Below, piece by piece: positions 56,672 through 64,000 of a stretch of DNA of 64,000 nt; position 1 is the stretch's first letter; every line of letters starts with the position of its first letter. Below the pieces are notes generated by a model. The model had not been told where the DNA came from. It searched no databases and was given only the letters and a program-made list of their open reading frames with translations. The DNA is taken from positions 186,001-250,000 of the forward strand of contig JAIOZL010000001.1 in the NCBI GenBank assembly GCA_021740645.1, read 5' to 3'. A program made the translations under genes and the position numbers. Source of the DNA: Bacteroidales bacterium. Lineage in GTDB: Bacteria > Bacteroidota > Bacteroidia > Bacteroidales > JAADJA01.

Positions 56672-57679
56672 ATGATAAATTCTGCAATAAATTACCAGGA
56701 GCTTTTTGATCAATTCAAAAATCTGAACGTGATGGTCATCGGAGATGTAATGGTAGATTCCTATTTATGGGGGAAGGTCAACCGGATATCCCCTGAAGCA
56801 CCCGTACCGGTGGTTTCGGTTAAAAGTCGTGAGAACCGCCTTGGAGGAGCTGCCAATGTGGCCCTTAATATCAAGTCGATGGGAGCCAATCCGATTTTAT
56901 GTTCAGTAATAGGCAATGATGTAAAAGGGACAGAATTTATGGAGTTGCTGCGAAAAGATGGAATGAGCACAGCTGGCATTGTCCAGAGTCAGGAAAGGGT
57001 AACCACAACAAAATTCAGGGTTTTAGGCAATAATGTACAAATGCTCAGAGTGGATGAGGAAGTAGAACATGACCTTGTCGCACAAGATTTTGAAAATTTA
57101 ACCACACAATGTTTTAAAATCATTAATGAAGAACGGATAGACGTTATCATTTTTCAGGACTATGACAAGGGGGTAATCAATCCATTTTTGATTCAAAAGA
57201 TTGTGGAAAAAGCCAAAGCTAAAAATATCCCGGTGTCGGTTGATCCTAAAAAAAAGAACTTCCTGGAATATAAAGATGTTAGCCTGTTTAAGCCCAACCT
57301 GAAAGAATTAAATGAAGGTTTGCACGAGAATATAGATTTATCTGACTTTACTTCACTTGAAAAAGCTGCCGCTAAACTCAGGGAAATGTTGAATGCACAA
57401 ATTATTTTAGTCACCCTTTCCGAAGCCGGGATTTATGTGGATTTTACCAATGATAAAGGCATAACTAAAAAAGTAATTCCTACTAATGTCCGGTCTATTT
57501 CAGATGTGTCGGGAGCGGGGGATACGGTGATTAGTGTGGCTTCGCTATGTCTGGCTTTAAATGTTAAGCCTGAACAAATGGCCTTTATTTCGAACCTGGC
57601 CGGTGGACTGGTTTGTGAAAAAGCAGGAGTAGTTCCGATTGATAAAACCCATCTGCTTAATACCCTGCTTCGTTTTTAA
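56672..57679 (+). CDS. rfaE1: D-glycero-beta-D-manno-heptose-7-phosphate kinase
   Basis: This PfkB-family sugar kinase of 335 residues phosphorylates heptose-7-phosphate at C1 on the way to ADP-heptose for lipopolysaccharide core. The N-terminal VMVIGDVMVDSYLWGKVNRISPEAPVPVV is diagnostic for the RfaE1/HldE kinase domain, followed by RLGGAANVALNIKSMGA. The C-terminal SDVSGAGDTVISV carries the GAGD anion hole and catalytic Asp. The nucleotidyltransferase domain of full HldE is absent and would be a separate gene outside the window. The porT gene starts only 5 bases after its stop. Confidence 0.94.
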   Translation: MINSAINYQELFDQFKNLNVMVIGDVMVDSYLWGKVNRISPEAPVPVVSVKSRENRLGGAANVALNIKSMGANPILCSVIGNDVKGTEFMELLRKDGMSTAGIVQSQERVTTTKFRVLGNNVQMLRVDEEVEHDLVAQDFENLTTQCFKIINEERIDVIIFQDYDKGVINPFLIQKIVEKAKAKNIPVSVDPKKKNFLEYKDVSLFKPNLKELNEGLHENIDLSDFTSLEKAAAKLREMLNAQIILVTLSEAGIYVDFTNDKGITKKVIPTNVRSISDVSGAGDTVISVASLCLALNVKPEQMAFISNLAGGLVCEKAGVVPIDKTHLLNTLLRF

Positions 57680-57684
57680 AATGA

Positions 57685-58554
57685 ATGCACAAGGAATCAG
57701 CAAAATATTATTTAAATTTGCCCGAAAATAAAAATTACTTGTCCCCGTTTATACATATTAAAAAAAGTAGATCCTTGAAGATTCAAACTCTTTTGGCAAA
57801 AACACTTATTTTTTTCATCCTCCTTGTTTTCAGTTGTTTTTCATACGGCCAGAAAGTTGAAAATATGCCTACCTATGATTATCAAAAATATCATTTTGGA
57901 TTTATCCTGGCGGTAAATGAAATGCATTTTACTATCAAACCTTTTGAGGGCTTAAATTATACTGTTTTCGACTCTCTTTATTCCAGCGACATAAATGCCG
58001 ATTCATCTTTGATCTACTCCATTGAGCATTCACCTTCTATAGGATTTACGGTTGGAATTGTTGCGAATCTTCGTTTAAGTAAATATTTCGATTTAAGGTT
58101 TATTCCTTCGCTCGCTTTTGGTGAAAGAAATTTGGAATACCGTTTTTTAAAATACCGTGATTTTCAGCCTGGCGACAGTAAAGAATTTGTGAGCATTACA
58201 AAGAATATTCCTTCCACATTTGTTGAACTTCCCCTGCATGTAAAATATAAGTCGATGCGGCAGGGCAATATGAGAGCCTACTTACTTGGGGGCACTAACT
58301 TCAGAATTGACCTTGCTTCGCAGGCCAACAAAAATAAGGATGCCGCCGAGGTGCAGGTAAAACTATTGCGAAGTGATATATATGGCGAGCTGGGTGTAGG
58401 ATTTGACTTTTACTTTGAATGGTTTAAGTTTGGGACGGAGCTCAAAATGTCTTATGGCGTACTTGATATTTTGAAAAAAGAGCAAAACATTTACACAGAA
58501 GGCATCGATAAAATGCGTTCCAAAATTTTTCAGTTATCCTTTACATTCGAATAA
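57685..58554 (+). CDS. porT: Type IX secretion protein PorT-like barrel
   Basis: PorT is an outer membrane barrel needed for T9SS function. The protein has 289 residues, with a signal-like segment at about 36-56 (LLAKTLIFFILLVFSCFSYGQ) after an unusual polar 33-residue leader. A TTG at 57775 (residue 31) would give a normal signal peptide, so it may be the true start. The mature part has the PorT pattern: YDYQKYHFGFILAVNEMHFTIKP, SPSIGFTVGIVANLRLSKYFDLRFIP, FVELPLHVKYKS, GGTNFRIDLAS and FFEWFKFGTELKMSYG-like strands. The several T9SS cargos in the window fit this. It lies 5 bases after rfaE1 and 12 before the next gene. Confidence 0.85.
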   Translation: MHKESAKYYLNLPENKNYLSPFIHIKKSRSLKIQTLLAKTLIFFILLVFSCFSYGQKVENMPTYDYQKYHFGFILAVNEMHFTIKPFEGLNYTVFDSLYSSDINADSSLIYSIEHSPSIGFTVGIVANLRLSKYFDLRFIPSLAFGERNLEYRFLKYRDFQPGDSKEFVSITKNIPSTFVELPLHVKYKSMRQGNMRAYLLGGTNFRIDLASQANKNKDAAEVQVKLLRSDIYGELGVGFDFYFEWFKFGTELKMSYGVLDILKKEQNIYTEGIDKMRSKIFQLSFTFE

Positions 58555-58566
58555 ACTATTTGCTTT

Positions 58567-59250
58567 ATGAAAACGGATAAAAAGACCAGTAAACTTTTTG
58601 ATTCCCTTGTAAAAAAAGGAACCCTAAAGCAACTGGTCTATCAAAACACCCTTACTTCGTTAAACTTTTTCAAAAAGGGTATGCGCGACCTGACAGAGAA
58701 ATATGAAAACCTGGATTCTGTGGAAGCTAAGAAACTTCCCTTCATTTATAAGGATAAAAGTAAATTTGAAGGAGAGTTGAAATTTGCTGGCGATATCCTG
58801 GTATTTTTGATGCATACTAATGTTTTCGAATTTCCACCTGATCATGAAGTGGTGAAAACGCCCTATGTGAATGAAGATAAAGAGCGCTCCTATTGTGGAA
58901 TAATCAACATTTTTAATTTTTTGAGTGATTCCTTTAAATACAACAGAATGAATGATGTTGGCTACCTGGTAGCACGCATATTTATCAATAAGGATATGAA
59001 TTATTTTATCGAAGGCAAGCGGGAGATGGGTTTTTTATATACAAATTTTGGAAATGCAGTGTTAAATCAGGAAAGTGCTTTTGAAATTCTCGAGTCATCA
59101 ATATACTATACCCTTAACTTTGATTTACTTACGCCACCTTATGAGCAAGTAAGGGAAGTCACGGTACAGGAATTCAGTGCCGAAATTGATTCTATGCAGA
59201 TCAAAACAGGTAAACGTCTGGGGTTTCAGTTCAATGCGGATATAAAGTAG
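58567..59250 (+). CDS. Conserved-looking protein of unknown function next to porT
   Basis: I do not recognise this gene. It encodes 227 residues with no signal peptide and no membrane helix, is rich in Lys, Glu and Phe, and is likely cytosolic. It starts MKTDKKTSKLFDSLVKKGTLK and contains helical amphipathic stretches (NFFKKGMRDLTEKYENLD, SAFEILESSIYYTLNFDLL). Tight spacing to porT (12 bases) implies co-transcription with rfaE1-porT. A role related to T9SS or envelope assembly is possible but unproven. Confidence 0.7.
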   Translation: MKTDKKTSKLFDSLVKKGTLKQLVYQNTLTSLNFFKKGMRDLTEKYENLDSVEAKKLPFIYKDKSKFEGELKFAGDILVFLMHTNVFEFPPDHEVVKTPYVNEDKERSYCGIINIFNFLSDSFKYNRMNDVGYLVARIFINKDMNYFIEGKREMGFLYTNFGNAVLNQESAFEILESSIYYTLNFDLLTPPYEQVREVTVQEFSAEIDSMQIKTGKRLGFQFNADIK

Positions 59251-59296
59251 CGTTGCTAACCAAAAATTTTGTCGGAATTAATTTTTCAAATATTCT

Positions 59297-59326
59297 TGTT
59301 TTTTTAAAAAATACGCTTACTTTTGC
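59297..59326 (+). promoter_or_regulatory. Bacteroidota-type promoter of tRNA-Glu
   Basis: TTG at 59297-59299, a 19-base spacer and TACTTTTG at 59319-59326 match the -33/-7 consensus TTG-N19-TAnnTTTG. It lies 40 bases before the tRNA and is the clearest promoter in the window. Confidence 0.82.
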
Positions 59327-59366
59327 ACTCCGAAAATCAAAATCGTTCTTTGATTTTAAAACATAT

Positions 59367-59438
59367 GGTCCGTTCGTCTAGGGGTTAGGACGCCAGGTTT
59401 TCATCCTGGTAACAGGGGTTCGATTCCCCTACGGACTA
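59367..59438 (+). tRNA. tRNA-Glu (anticodon TTC)
   Basis: A 72-base cloverleaf is visible. The acceptor arm is GGTCCGT with ACGGACT (the first pair is a G-T wobble). The anticodon stem CCAGG/CCTGG encloses the loop TTTTCAT with anticodon TTC. The T arm AGGGG/CCCCT has the loop TTCGATT. The discriminator is A and CCA is not encoded. It has its own promoter and terminator. Confidence 0.97.
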
Positions 59439-59443
59439 CTGGG

Positions 59444-59472
59444 AGCTCACTTTATTAAGGTGGGCTTTTTTT
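59444..59472 (+). terminator. Terminator after tRNA-Glu
   Basis: AGCTCACTTT pairs with AAGGTGGGCT (two G-T wobbles) around ATT, followed by a T run. It starts 6 bases after the tRNA. Confidence 0.85.
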
Positions 59473-59544
59473 ATTTCATACCTTTCCAATATCACACTAT
59501 TTAATCCCAACAATTTGATGTATTTTTGCTTAATAATTTAGGGG

Positions 59545-60657
59545 ATGACTTCATTTCGGCAATTTTATTCAATTTTTATTTTACTGGCCCTGGCTGTGAT
59601 ACTTTCCGGCTGGGGATATGTGGGCCATTACCGGATCAATACCGATGCAGCCCTTTCGTTTAACCAGGAGATGGGGCAGTTTTACCAGTGGACCAGTATT
59701 TTAGCGGAACACGCTTCGGATGCGGATGAGCGTAAAGCATGGGATCCAACAGAAGCGCCTAAACATTATATTGACATTGATAACTACCCGGAGTTTGTTC
59801 TAAACGGGAGCATTCCCCAAACGCTCGATTCCGTCATTGCTTTGCATGGTTACAATTTTGTTTATGACCAGGGGATCTTGCCTTGGGCCACTGAAACTGC
59901 TTTTGATTCATTACAAAGTTGTTTTGAACGCGGGGATTGGGAACAAGCTGTATTATTTGCAGCTGACCTTGGCCATTATGTGGCAGATGGTCATATGCCT
60001 CTGCACATCACACGAAATTATAATGGACAGTATACGGGTAACCAGGGAATTCATTCCCGCTACGAGTCGGAAATGATAGGAATGTATATCAATCAAATCT
60101 TATATACAGGTTACCCCATTGAAACCATTGGAAATGTGAATCAATATATTTTTAATTATTTGTACCAGAACTATACCTATGTGGATTCGCTTATCGCTGC
60201 TGATGATTATGCCGAAAACCTGGCCGGTAACACCAATTCATCACAGTATTATGCTGCCTTGTGGGATAAAACAGAAAGCTTTACCAATATTATGTTTAAA
60301 AGGTCTGCGCATAACCTTGCCGAATTAATTTATACTGCATGGTTCAATGCAGGCAGCCCTTTGATAACTTCGGATTTTTCGCCATTTATGAGGAAGAATG
60401 ATATTTCTCTCCAAAATAGTCCCAACCCCTTTTATGGTAAAACAAACATCACGTATTTTATCCCCGATGATTCCCATGTTTTGATTGAAGTCAGGGATCT
60501 AACAGGCAGTCTTGTTGCAGTTTTAGTTGATGAAGTAAAACCTGAGGGTTCATACCAATTTGAATTTAATTCGGAAGGATTAACTGATGGAGTGTATTAT
60601 GCCATATTGCGTTTTAAGGATAATGCAATTATTCGGAAAATGATACGTTTGCACTAA
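59545..60657 (+). CDS. Zinc-dependent phospholipase C/P1-nuclease-like protein with T9SS sorting domain
   Basis: This is a 370-residue secreted hydrolase. The signal peptide (1-22) would leave Trp23 as the new N-terminus, as required by this fold, where the N-terminal Trp binds zinc. The other ligands follow the family spacing: His28 (WGYVGH), Asp59 and His74 (HASDAD, KHYIDID), His144, Asp148 and His154 (GHYVADGHMPLH), and His170 with Glu174 (IHSRYE). The final Glu rather than Asp favours the phospholipase C branch. Residues about 285-370 are a T9SS sorting domain (NSPNPFYGKTNITYFI, VLIEVRDLTGSLV, ending RKMIRLH). Substrate (phospholipid or nucleic acid) is not settled. Confidence 0.87.
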   Translation: MTSFRQFYSIFILLALAVILSGWGYVGHYRINTDAALSFNQEMGQFYQWTSILAEHASDADERKAWDPTEAPKHYIDIDNYPEFVLNGSIPQTLDSVIALHGYNFVYDQGILPWATETAFDSLQSCFERGDWEQAVLFAADLGHYVADGHMPLHITRNYNGQYTGNQGIHSRYESEMIGMYINQILYTGYPIETIGNVNQYIFNYLYQNYTYVDSLIAADDYAENLAGNTNSSQYYAALWDKTESFTNIMFKRSAHNLAELIYTAWFNAGSPLITSDFSPFMRKNDISLQNSPNPFYGKTNITYFIPDDSHVLIEVRDLTGSLVAVLVDEVKPEGSYQFEFNSEGLTDGVYYAILRFKDNAIIRKMIRLH

Positions 60658-60813
60658 TTCATTTTATAATGATAAATTTAAAAGTCGTGACTCTCTGACA
60701 TACCTTTTAAATTGGTTGTCCATCACTTTATATAACATTTTCTTTCTGTTTATTTAAATTAGTGTAAACTTGAACAAACAATTTTAATAACTGTTATTTA
60801 CCCAAAGATTAAA

Positions 60814-63255
60814 ATGCAATTATTTATTAAATACATAGCACTATTGGCCGCGATATTCCTGATTTCATTTGCTACGGTTGCCGGAGAAAGTGAATTAGGC
60901 AAAGGTGGAAAAATAGAGGGGCAGGTAATTGATGCAGGGACCAATACTCCGGTAGAATTTGCCAATGTGGTAGTATTCAGTTCCTCGGACTCATCCATGG
61001 TGGCTGGAGGAATAACAGGAGAAAAAGGCGACTTTAATTTAAGCGGTATACCTGATGGTACGTATTATGTCAGGGTTCAGTTTATCGGGTACGAATCGCG
61101 GACAGTGAATGATGTGATTATTTCGGATAAGGGCAGGAAGTTTGACCTGGGAATGATCCCTTTAGGCATGTCAGCTGTTACCCTAGAAGGAGCAGTGGTA
61201 ACGGCAGATAAAATGGCAGTGGAATATAAGATCGACAGGAAGGTGATCAATGTAGGGCAGGACCTTGATGCAGCTGGCGCCTCGGCCATAGAAGTGCTTG
61301 AAAAAGTTCCTTCCATACGGGTAGATATTAATGGCGATGTATTTTTAAGAGGAAGCTCCAATTTTACCGTCCTCATCGATGGTAAACCAAGTGTATTGGA
61401 CGGAAATGAAGCTTTGCAGCAAATTCCGGCAAGCACCATTGAAAATATTGAAATCATAACCAATCCTTCAGCAAAATTTGATCCTGACGGTACAGCTGGG
61501 ATCATCAATATAAAATTAAAGCATAATATCCTGGAAGGTTTTAGTGGTATGATCAATACCACGGCAGGGACGGGTGAAAAATATGCTTCGGATCTTTACC
61601 TGAATTACAAAACCGGAAGTTTTAATTTTTATGGTGGACTTGAATGGAACGATCGTAAATTTCCAGGAACAGGCACAGAGAAAAGAGAAACCTTAATCAA
61701 CGATACCATTCAATACCGAGAAGCAGAAACGGAGATGGCTTGGATGCGGCATGGCCTTACCTTCAAAGGCGGGGTGGATTATTCTATGGATAAATCTTCG
61801 AAAATTTCAGTAGGAGGCGAATATGGCTCCGGCGGATTTGGAATGGATAATTATGGCAAAATACATGAATACACCGATCCAATAACATATGATGACTATT
61901 ATATCAATGATAATAGTTTCAGGTGGAGTAGAAATTATTACAGCCTGAATGCTAATTATAAACGAAAGTTTGAACAGGAAGGCCATGAGCTTAACCTTTT
62001 TGGTTTCTTTTCGGAGAGGGACGGAGCACAAAAACAAACGCAAAGCAACATTACAACCGATAATAACTGGAATGTGGTTGATCAATATCCCGACTTATTA
62101 AGATCGGTGGAAGAAGGTCCTTCACAACAATACAGGGTGGAGCTTGACTACACCAAACCGGTATTTACTTCGGGCAAACTAGAAACAGGCTATCAGTTCA
62201 GGAGAAACAATGAGAAGGAAGATTATTTTTTAGAAACATTCGACTATGACAAGTCTGAGTGGATAACCGATGATAGCTATACAAAATACAGCACATTTGA
62301 ACGTAACATCCATGCCTTGTATGGCGTGGTAAGCAATGAGTTCAAAGGCTTTGAGTATCAGTTGGGCTTACGCGGAGAATACACATACAGGAATACTAAA
62401 GTAATCAATACCGGGGAAAGCGCCCTGGTCGACCGGCTGGATTATTTTCCCTCACTGCACATTGCTAAAAAAGTTATGGAGAAAAACCAGTTTATGCTGA
62501 GTTACAGCCGACGGATTGACAGGCCCCGAGGTTGGTATTTGGAGCCATCCGAAACCTATATCGATGAAAACACTCGCCGCATTGGTAATCCTGCCTTGCT
62601 GCCGGAATATACCGATTCCTACGAATTGGGTTATATGCGTTCTTTAGCCAAAGGATCTTTATCTCTGGAGACTTATTACCGGGTTACGGATAATAAAATA
62701 ACCTCCATTCAACGTTTTGATGAAGAGACAGGAATTTTATATACTCAGTTTCAGAACCTTAACAACGATAAAGCCCTTGGTCTGGAAGGTTCGGTAATTT
62801 ACGACATCAACAAATGGTTTAACCTAAACTGGTCAGCCACTTTTTATAATTACCGCCTGGAGGATAAATCTTCTGAGGGTGCGGAAGAAAGGACCAGCAA
62901 TAACTGGGATACCCGATTGGTGACTTCTTTCAAATTACCGACCAATACAAGGCTTCAGTTAAATCTTTCGTATAACAGCCCTACTGTTTCAGCACAGGGC
63001 CGGGTAGAAGAATCCTATGGTGCTGATTTTACGATCAGACAGGAATTTTTTGAAAAGAAATTTTCAGCTGTCCTGAAGGTAGGCGACATTTTTGCGACCC
63101 AAAATAGAGAATATACCTCAAGAGGAGTGAACTTTTACACTTACGAATACCGTAAGCCCGAATCGCGTGTTGTGACCCTCACCTTAAGTTATCGTATCAA
63201 TAATTTCAAAGAACAAAAACAGGAAAGAAGGATAGATGTGGGTGGGGATATGTAG
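60814..63255 (+). CDS. TonB-receptor-like outer membrane protein with carboxypeptidase-regulatory domain
   Basis: This 813-residue protein has a signal peptide (1 to about 24). A carboxypeptidase-regulatory-like domain follows (about 33-115, IEGQVIDAGTNTPVEFANVVVF), then a plug-like region (about 120-240: SAIEVLEKVPSIRVDINGDVFLRG, FTVLIDGKPSVL, EIITNPSAKFDPDGTAGIINI). The long barrel is of the outer-membrane-protein beta-barrel-3 type. It has no clear TonB box or STN domain, and its plug signature is that of the TonB-receptor-like family common in Bacteroidota. The C-terminus (RRIDVGGDM) extends a little past the last strand. The substrate is unknown. It is monocistronic. Confidence 0.88.
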   Translation: MQLFIKYIALLAAIFLISFATVAGESELGKGGKIEGQVIDAGTNTPVEFANVVVFSSSDSSMVAGGITGEKGDFNLSGIPDGTYYVRVQFIGYESRTVNDVIISDKGRKFDLGMIPLGMSAVTLEGAVVTADKMAVEYKIDRKVINVGQDLDAAGASAIEVLEKVPSIRVDINGDVFLRGSSNFTVLIDGKPSVLDGNEALQQIPASTIENIEIITNPSAKFDPDGTAGIINIKLKHNILEGFSGMINTTAGTGEKYASDLYLNYKTGSFNFYGGLEWNDRKFPGTGTEKRETLINDTIQYREAETEMAWMRHGLTFKGGVDYSMDKSSKISVGGEYGSGGFGMDNYGKIHEYTDPITYDDYYINDNSFRWSRNYYSLNANYKRKFEQEGHELNLFGFFSERDGAQKQTQSNITTDNNWNVVDQYPDLLRSVEEGPSQQYRVELDYTKPVFTSGKLETGYQFRRNNEKEDYFLETFDYDKSEWITDDSYTKYSTFERNIHALYGVVSNEFKGFEYQLGLRGEYTYRNTKVINTGESALVDRLDYFPSLHIAKKVMEKNQFMLSYSRRIDRPRGWYLEPSETYIDENTRRIGNPALLPEYTDSYELGYMRSLAKGSLSLETYYRVTDNKITSIQRFDEETGILYTQFQNLNNDKALGLEGSVIYDINKWFNLNWSATFYNYRLEDKSSEGAEERTSNNWDTRLVTSFKLPTNTRLQLNLSYNSPTVSAQGRVEESYGADFTIRQEFFEKKFSAVLKVGDIFATQNREYTSRGVNFYTYEYRKPESRVVTLTLSYRINNFKEQKQERRIDVGGDM

Positions 63256-63543
63256 ATAAAACTACCTTCTTCATCTCAACTTGGTTTACCTGACTGCCTG
63301 ATTGATATTTTTATATTATTCCAAAGCATATATATTCTGTTATGCCTGTTCTCTTTTGATCCTAATATCCGCTTTTATACTCTCCGATTTTAATATAGTT
63401 ACCGATTTCGGATAGTTTTTTGCATTTTTATATTCCGAGCTAAAATTCATAAATTCAATAAGTTATAATGATTCTGAAAGTTTGGTATGATTGTGTAATA
63501 CACGACAAGCCGTAAGGTAATCTATTCAAATCAGTAAGGTAAT

Positions 63544-63675
63544 ATGAACACAAAAAATGAAGAACTGGCAAAAAGAGAATATGAAGAATCAAAAGAAAGC
63601 TTTTCCAAAAGTCTTTTTTACATTCAGTTGATCAGTTTGGTGCTGGCAATATTAAGTTTCTTCTTGATTAATTAA
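63544..63675 (+). CDS. 43-residue single-helix membrane protein
   Basis: A short frame from ATG 63544 to TAA 63675 encodes a charged N-terminus (MNTKNEELAKREYEESKES) and one C-terminal hydrophobic helix (FYIQLISLVLAILSFFLI). The regular polar-then-membrane design suggests a real tail-anchored peptide. No family is recognised. It precedes the next small gene by 29 bases. Confidence 0.5.
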   Translation: MNTKNEELAKREYEESKESFSKSLFYIQLISLVLAILSFFLIN

Positions 63676-63704
63676 TTGAATTTATAAACTTAAAACTTAA
63701 AAAG

Positions 63705-63956
63705 GTGATTACTTCAATAGACTTTCAGAACTTGACCGAAGATTTAAAAAGCTATGTCTTATTAAACAATGGTCAACACGTAGCAGAACGTAACTATGGA
63801 ATCTACAGTATCCAGCTTTATTCAGTATATGGTTTCTATGTAGAAGTTTATTACTTGCCCGGCTCCGATGAAATTGATCAAATACTGGCTGTAAACTCAA
63901 CTGAAGTACTGGAAATGTATCTTGACGATATTGACATTACAGATATTTATCTGTAG
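63705..63956 (+). CDS. Small acidic protein of unknown function
   Basis: This frame encodes 83 residues with a GTG start at 63705 preceded by a purine run (AAAAAG). It is acidic, with DDIDITDIYL at the C-terminus and aromatic strands (YGIYSIQLYSVYGFYVEVYYL). It has no signal peptide or helix. I recognise no family. It is probably co-transcribed with the 43-residue gene. Confidence 0.6.
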   Translation: MITSIDFQNLTEDLKSYVLLNNGQHVAERNYGIYSIQLYSVYGFYVEVYYLPGSDEIDQILAVNSTEVLEMYLDDIDITDIYL

Positions 63957-64000
63957 AAAAAATTATATACAAAGAAATTAAACTTCTTCTTTTTCATAAT

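Noticed and set aside
1-64000. CRISPR arrays, rRNA genes, transposases or prophage
   Set aside because: No regular spacer repeats, rRNA sequence or transposase/integrase frames were seen on either strand.

Overview
The window is AT-rich chromosomal DNA from an aerobic, Gram-negative member of the Bacteroidota. Five lines of evidence support this. At least five proteins end in a type IX secretion (T9SS) sorting domain, and a PorT-like T9SS component is encoded. There are SusC-like TonB receptors with carboxypeptidase-regulatory domains and a FecI/FecR/TonB signalling cassette. Respiration runs through an alternative complex III (actABCDEF). Families typical of this phylum are present (DUF4249, DUF6787, DUF4920, DUF5723-like, choice-of-anchor L). 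The tRNA-Glu promoter matches the Bacteroidota TTG-N19-TAnnTTTG consensus. I see no phage, insertion sequence, CRISPR array or rRNA.

Layout. 1-8.3 kb holds secreted and surface proteins: a 5'-truncated fibre-like protein, a CRTAC/ASPIC protein, a small beta-barrel, a T9SS cargo and a LamG-type protein. 8.3-13.5 kb (minus) is a complete caa3-type cytochrome c oxidase cluster in the order SCO1, ctaD, ctaE, ctaF, ctaC, ctaB. 13.7-20.1 kb (minus) is a sigma/anti-sigma/TonB receptor/DUF4249 uptake-signalling unit plus a lipoprotein. 20.2-27.9 kb has a hydrolase and a 1924-residue GLUG-repeat T9SS protein, bracketed by two DUF6787 paralogues. 28-29 kb has a DUF4920 lipoprotein and a lipoprotein cytochrome c. 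29.2-33.0 kb is htpG followed by LemA and two TPM-domain genes. 33.2-41.3 kb is the ACIII operon actABCDEF, closed by a strong terminator. 41.3-43.0 kb (minus) has nnrE and a fused msrBA. 43.4-48.8 kb has a TonB receptor, a DUF2271-like protein, a secreted nickel superoxide dismutase, an EamA transporter between two GC-rich hairpin repeats, and a molbindin. 48.8-55.3 kb is a group of secreted proteins of largely unknown role. 55.4-59.3 kb has an aminotransferase, a heptose kinase, porT and an unknown gene. 59.4 kb is tRNA-Glu. 59.5-64 kb has a T9SS-targeted phospholipase C/P1-nuclease-like protein, another TonB-type barrel and two tiny unknown genes.

How it fits together. Quinol electrons would pass through ACIII (ActB Fe-S clusters, ActC/F membrane subunits, ActA/ActE haems) to the haem-c domain of CtaC and on to oxygen. 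CtaB and SCO1 supply haem and copper to the oxidase. The two halves of this chain lie about 20 kb apart on opposite strands. The points most worth a second look are the signal-peptide version of Ni-SOD, the six-haem ActA, the tandem GC-rich hairpin repeats around the EamA gene, and the four-module GLUG protein whose C-terminal part resembles the T9SS cargo at 5.2 kb.
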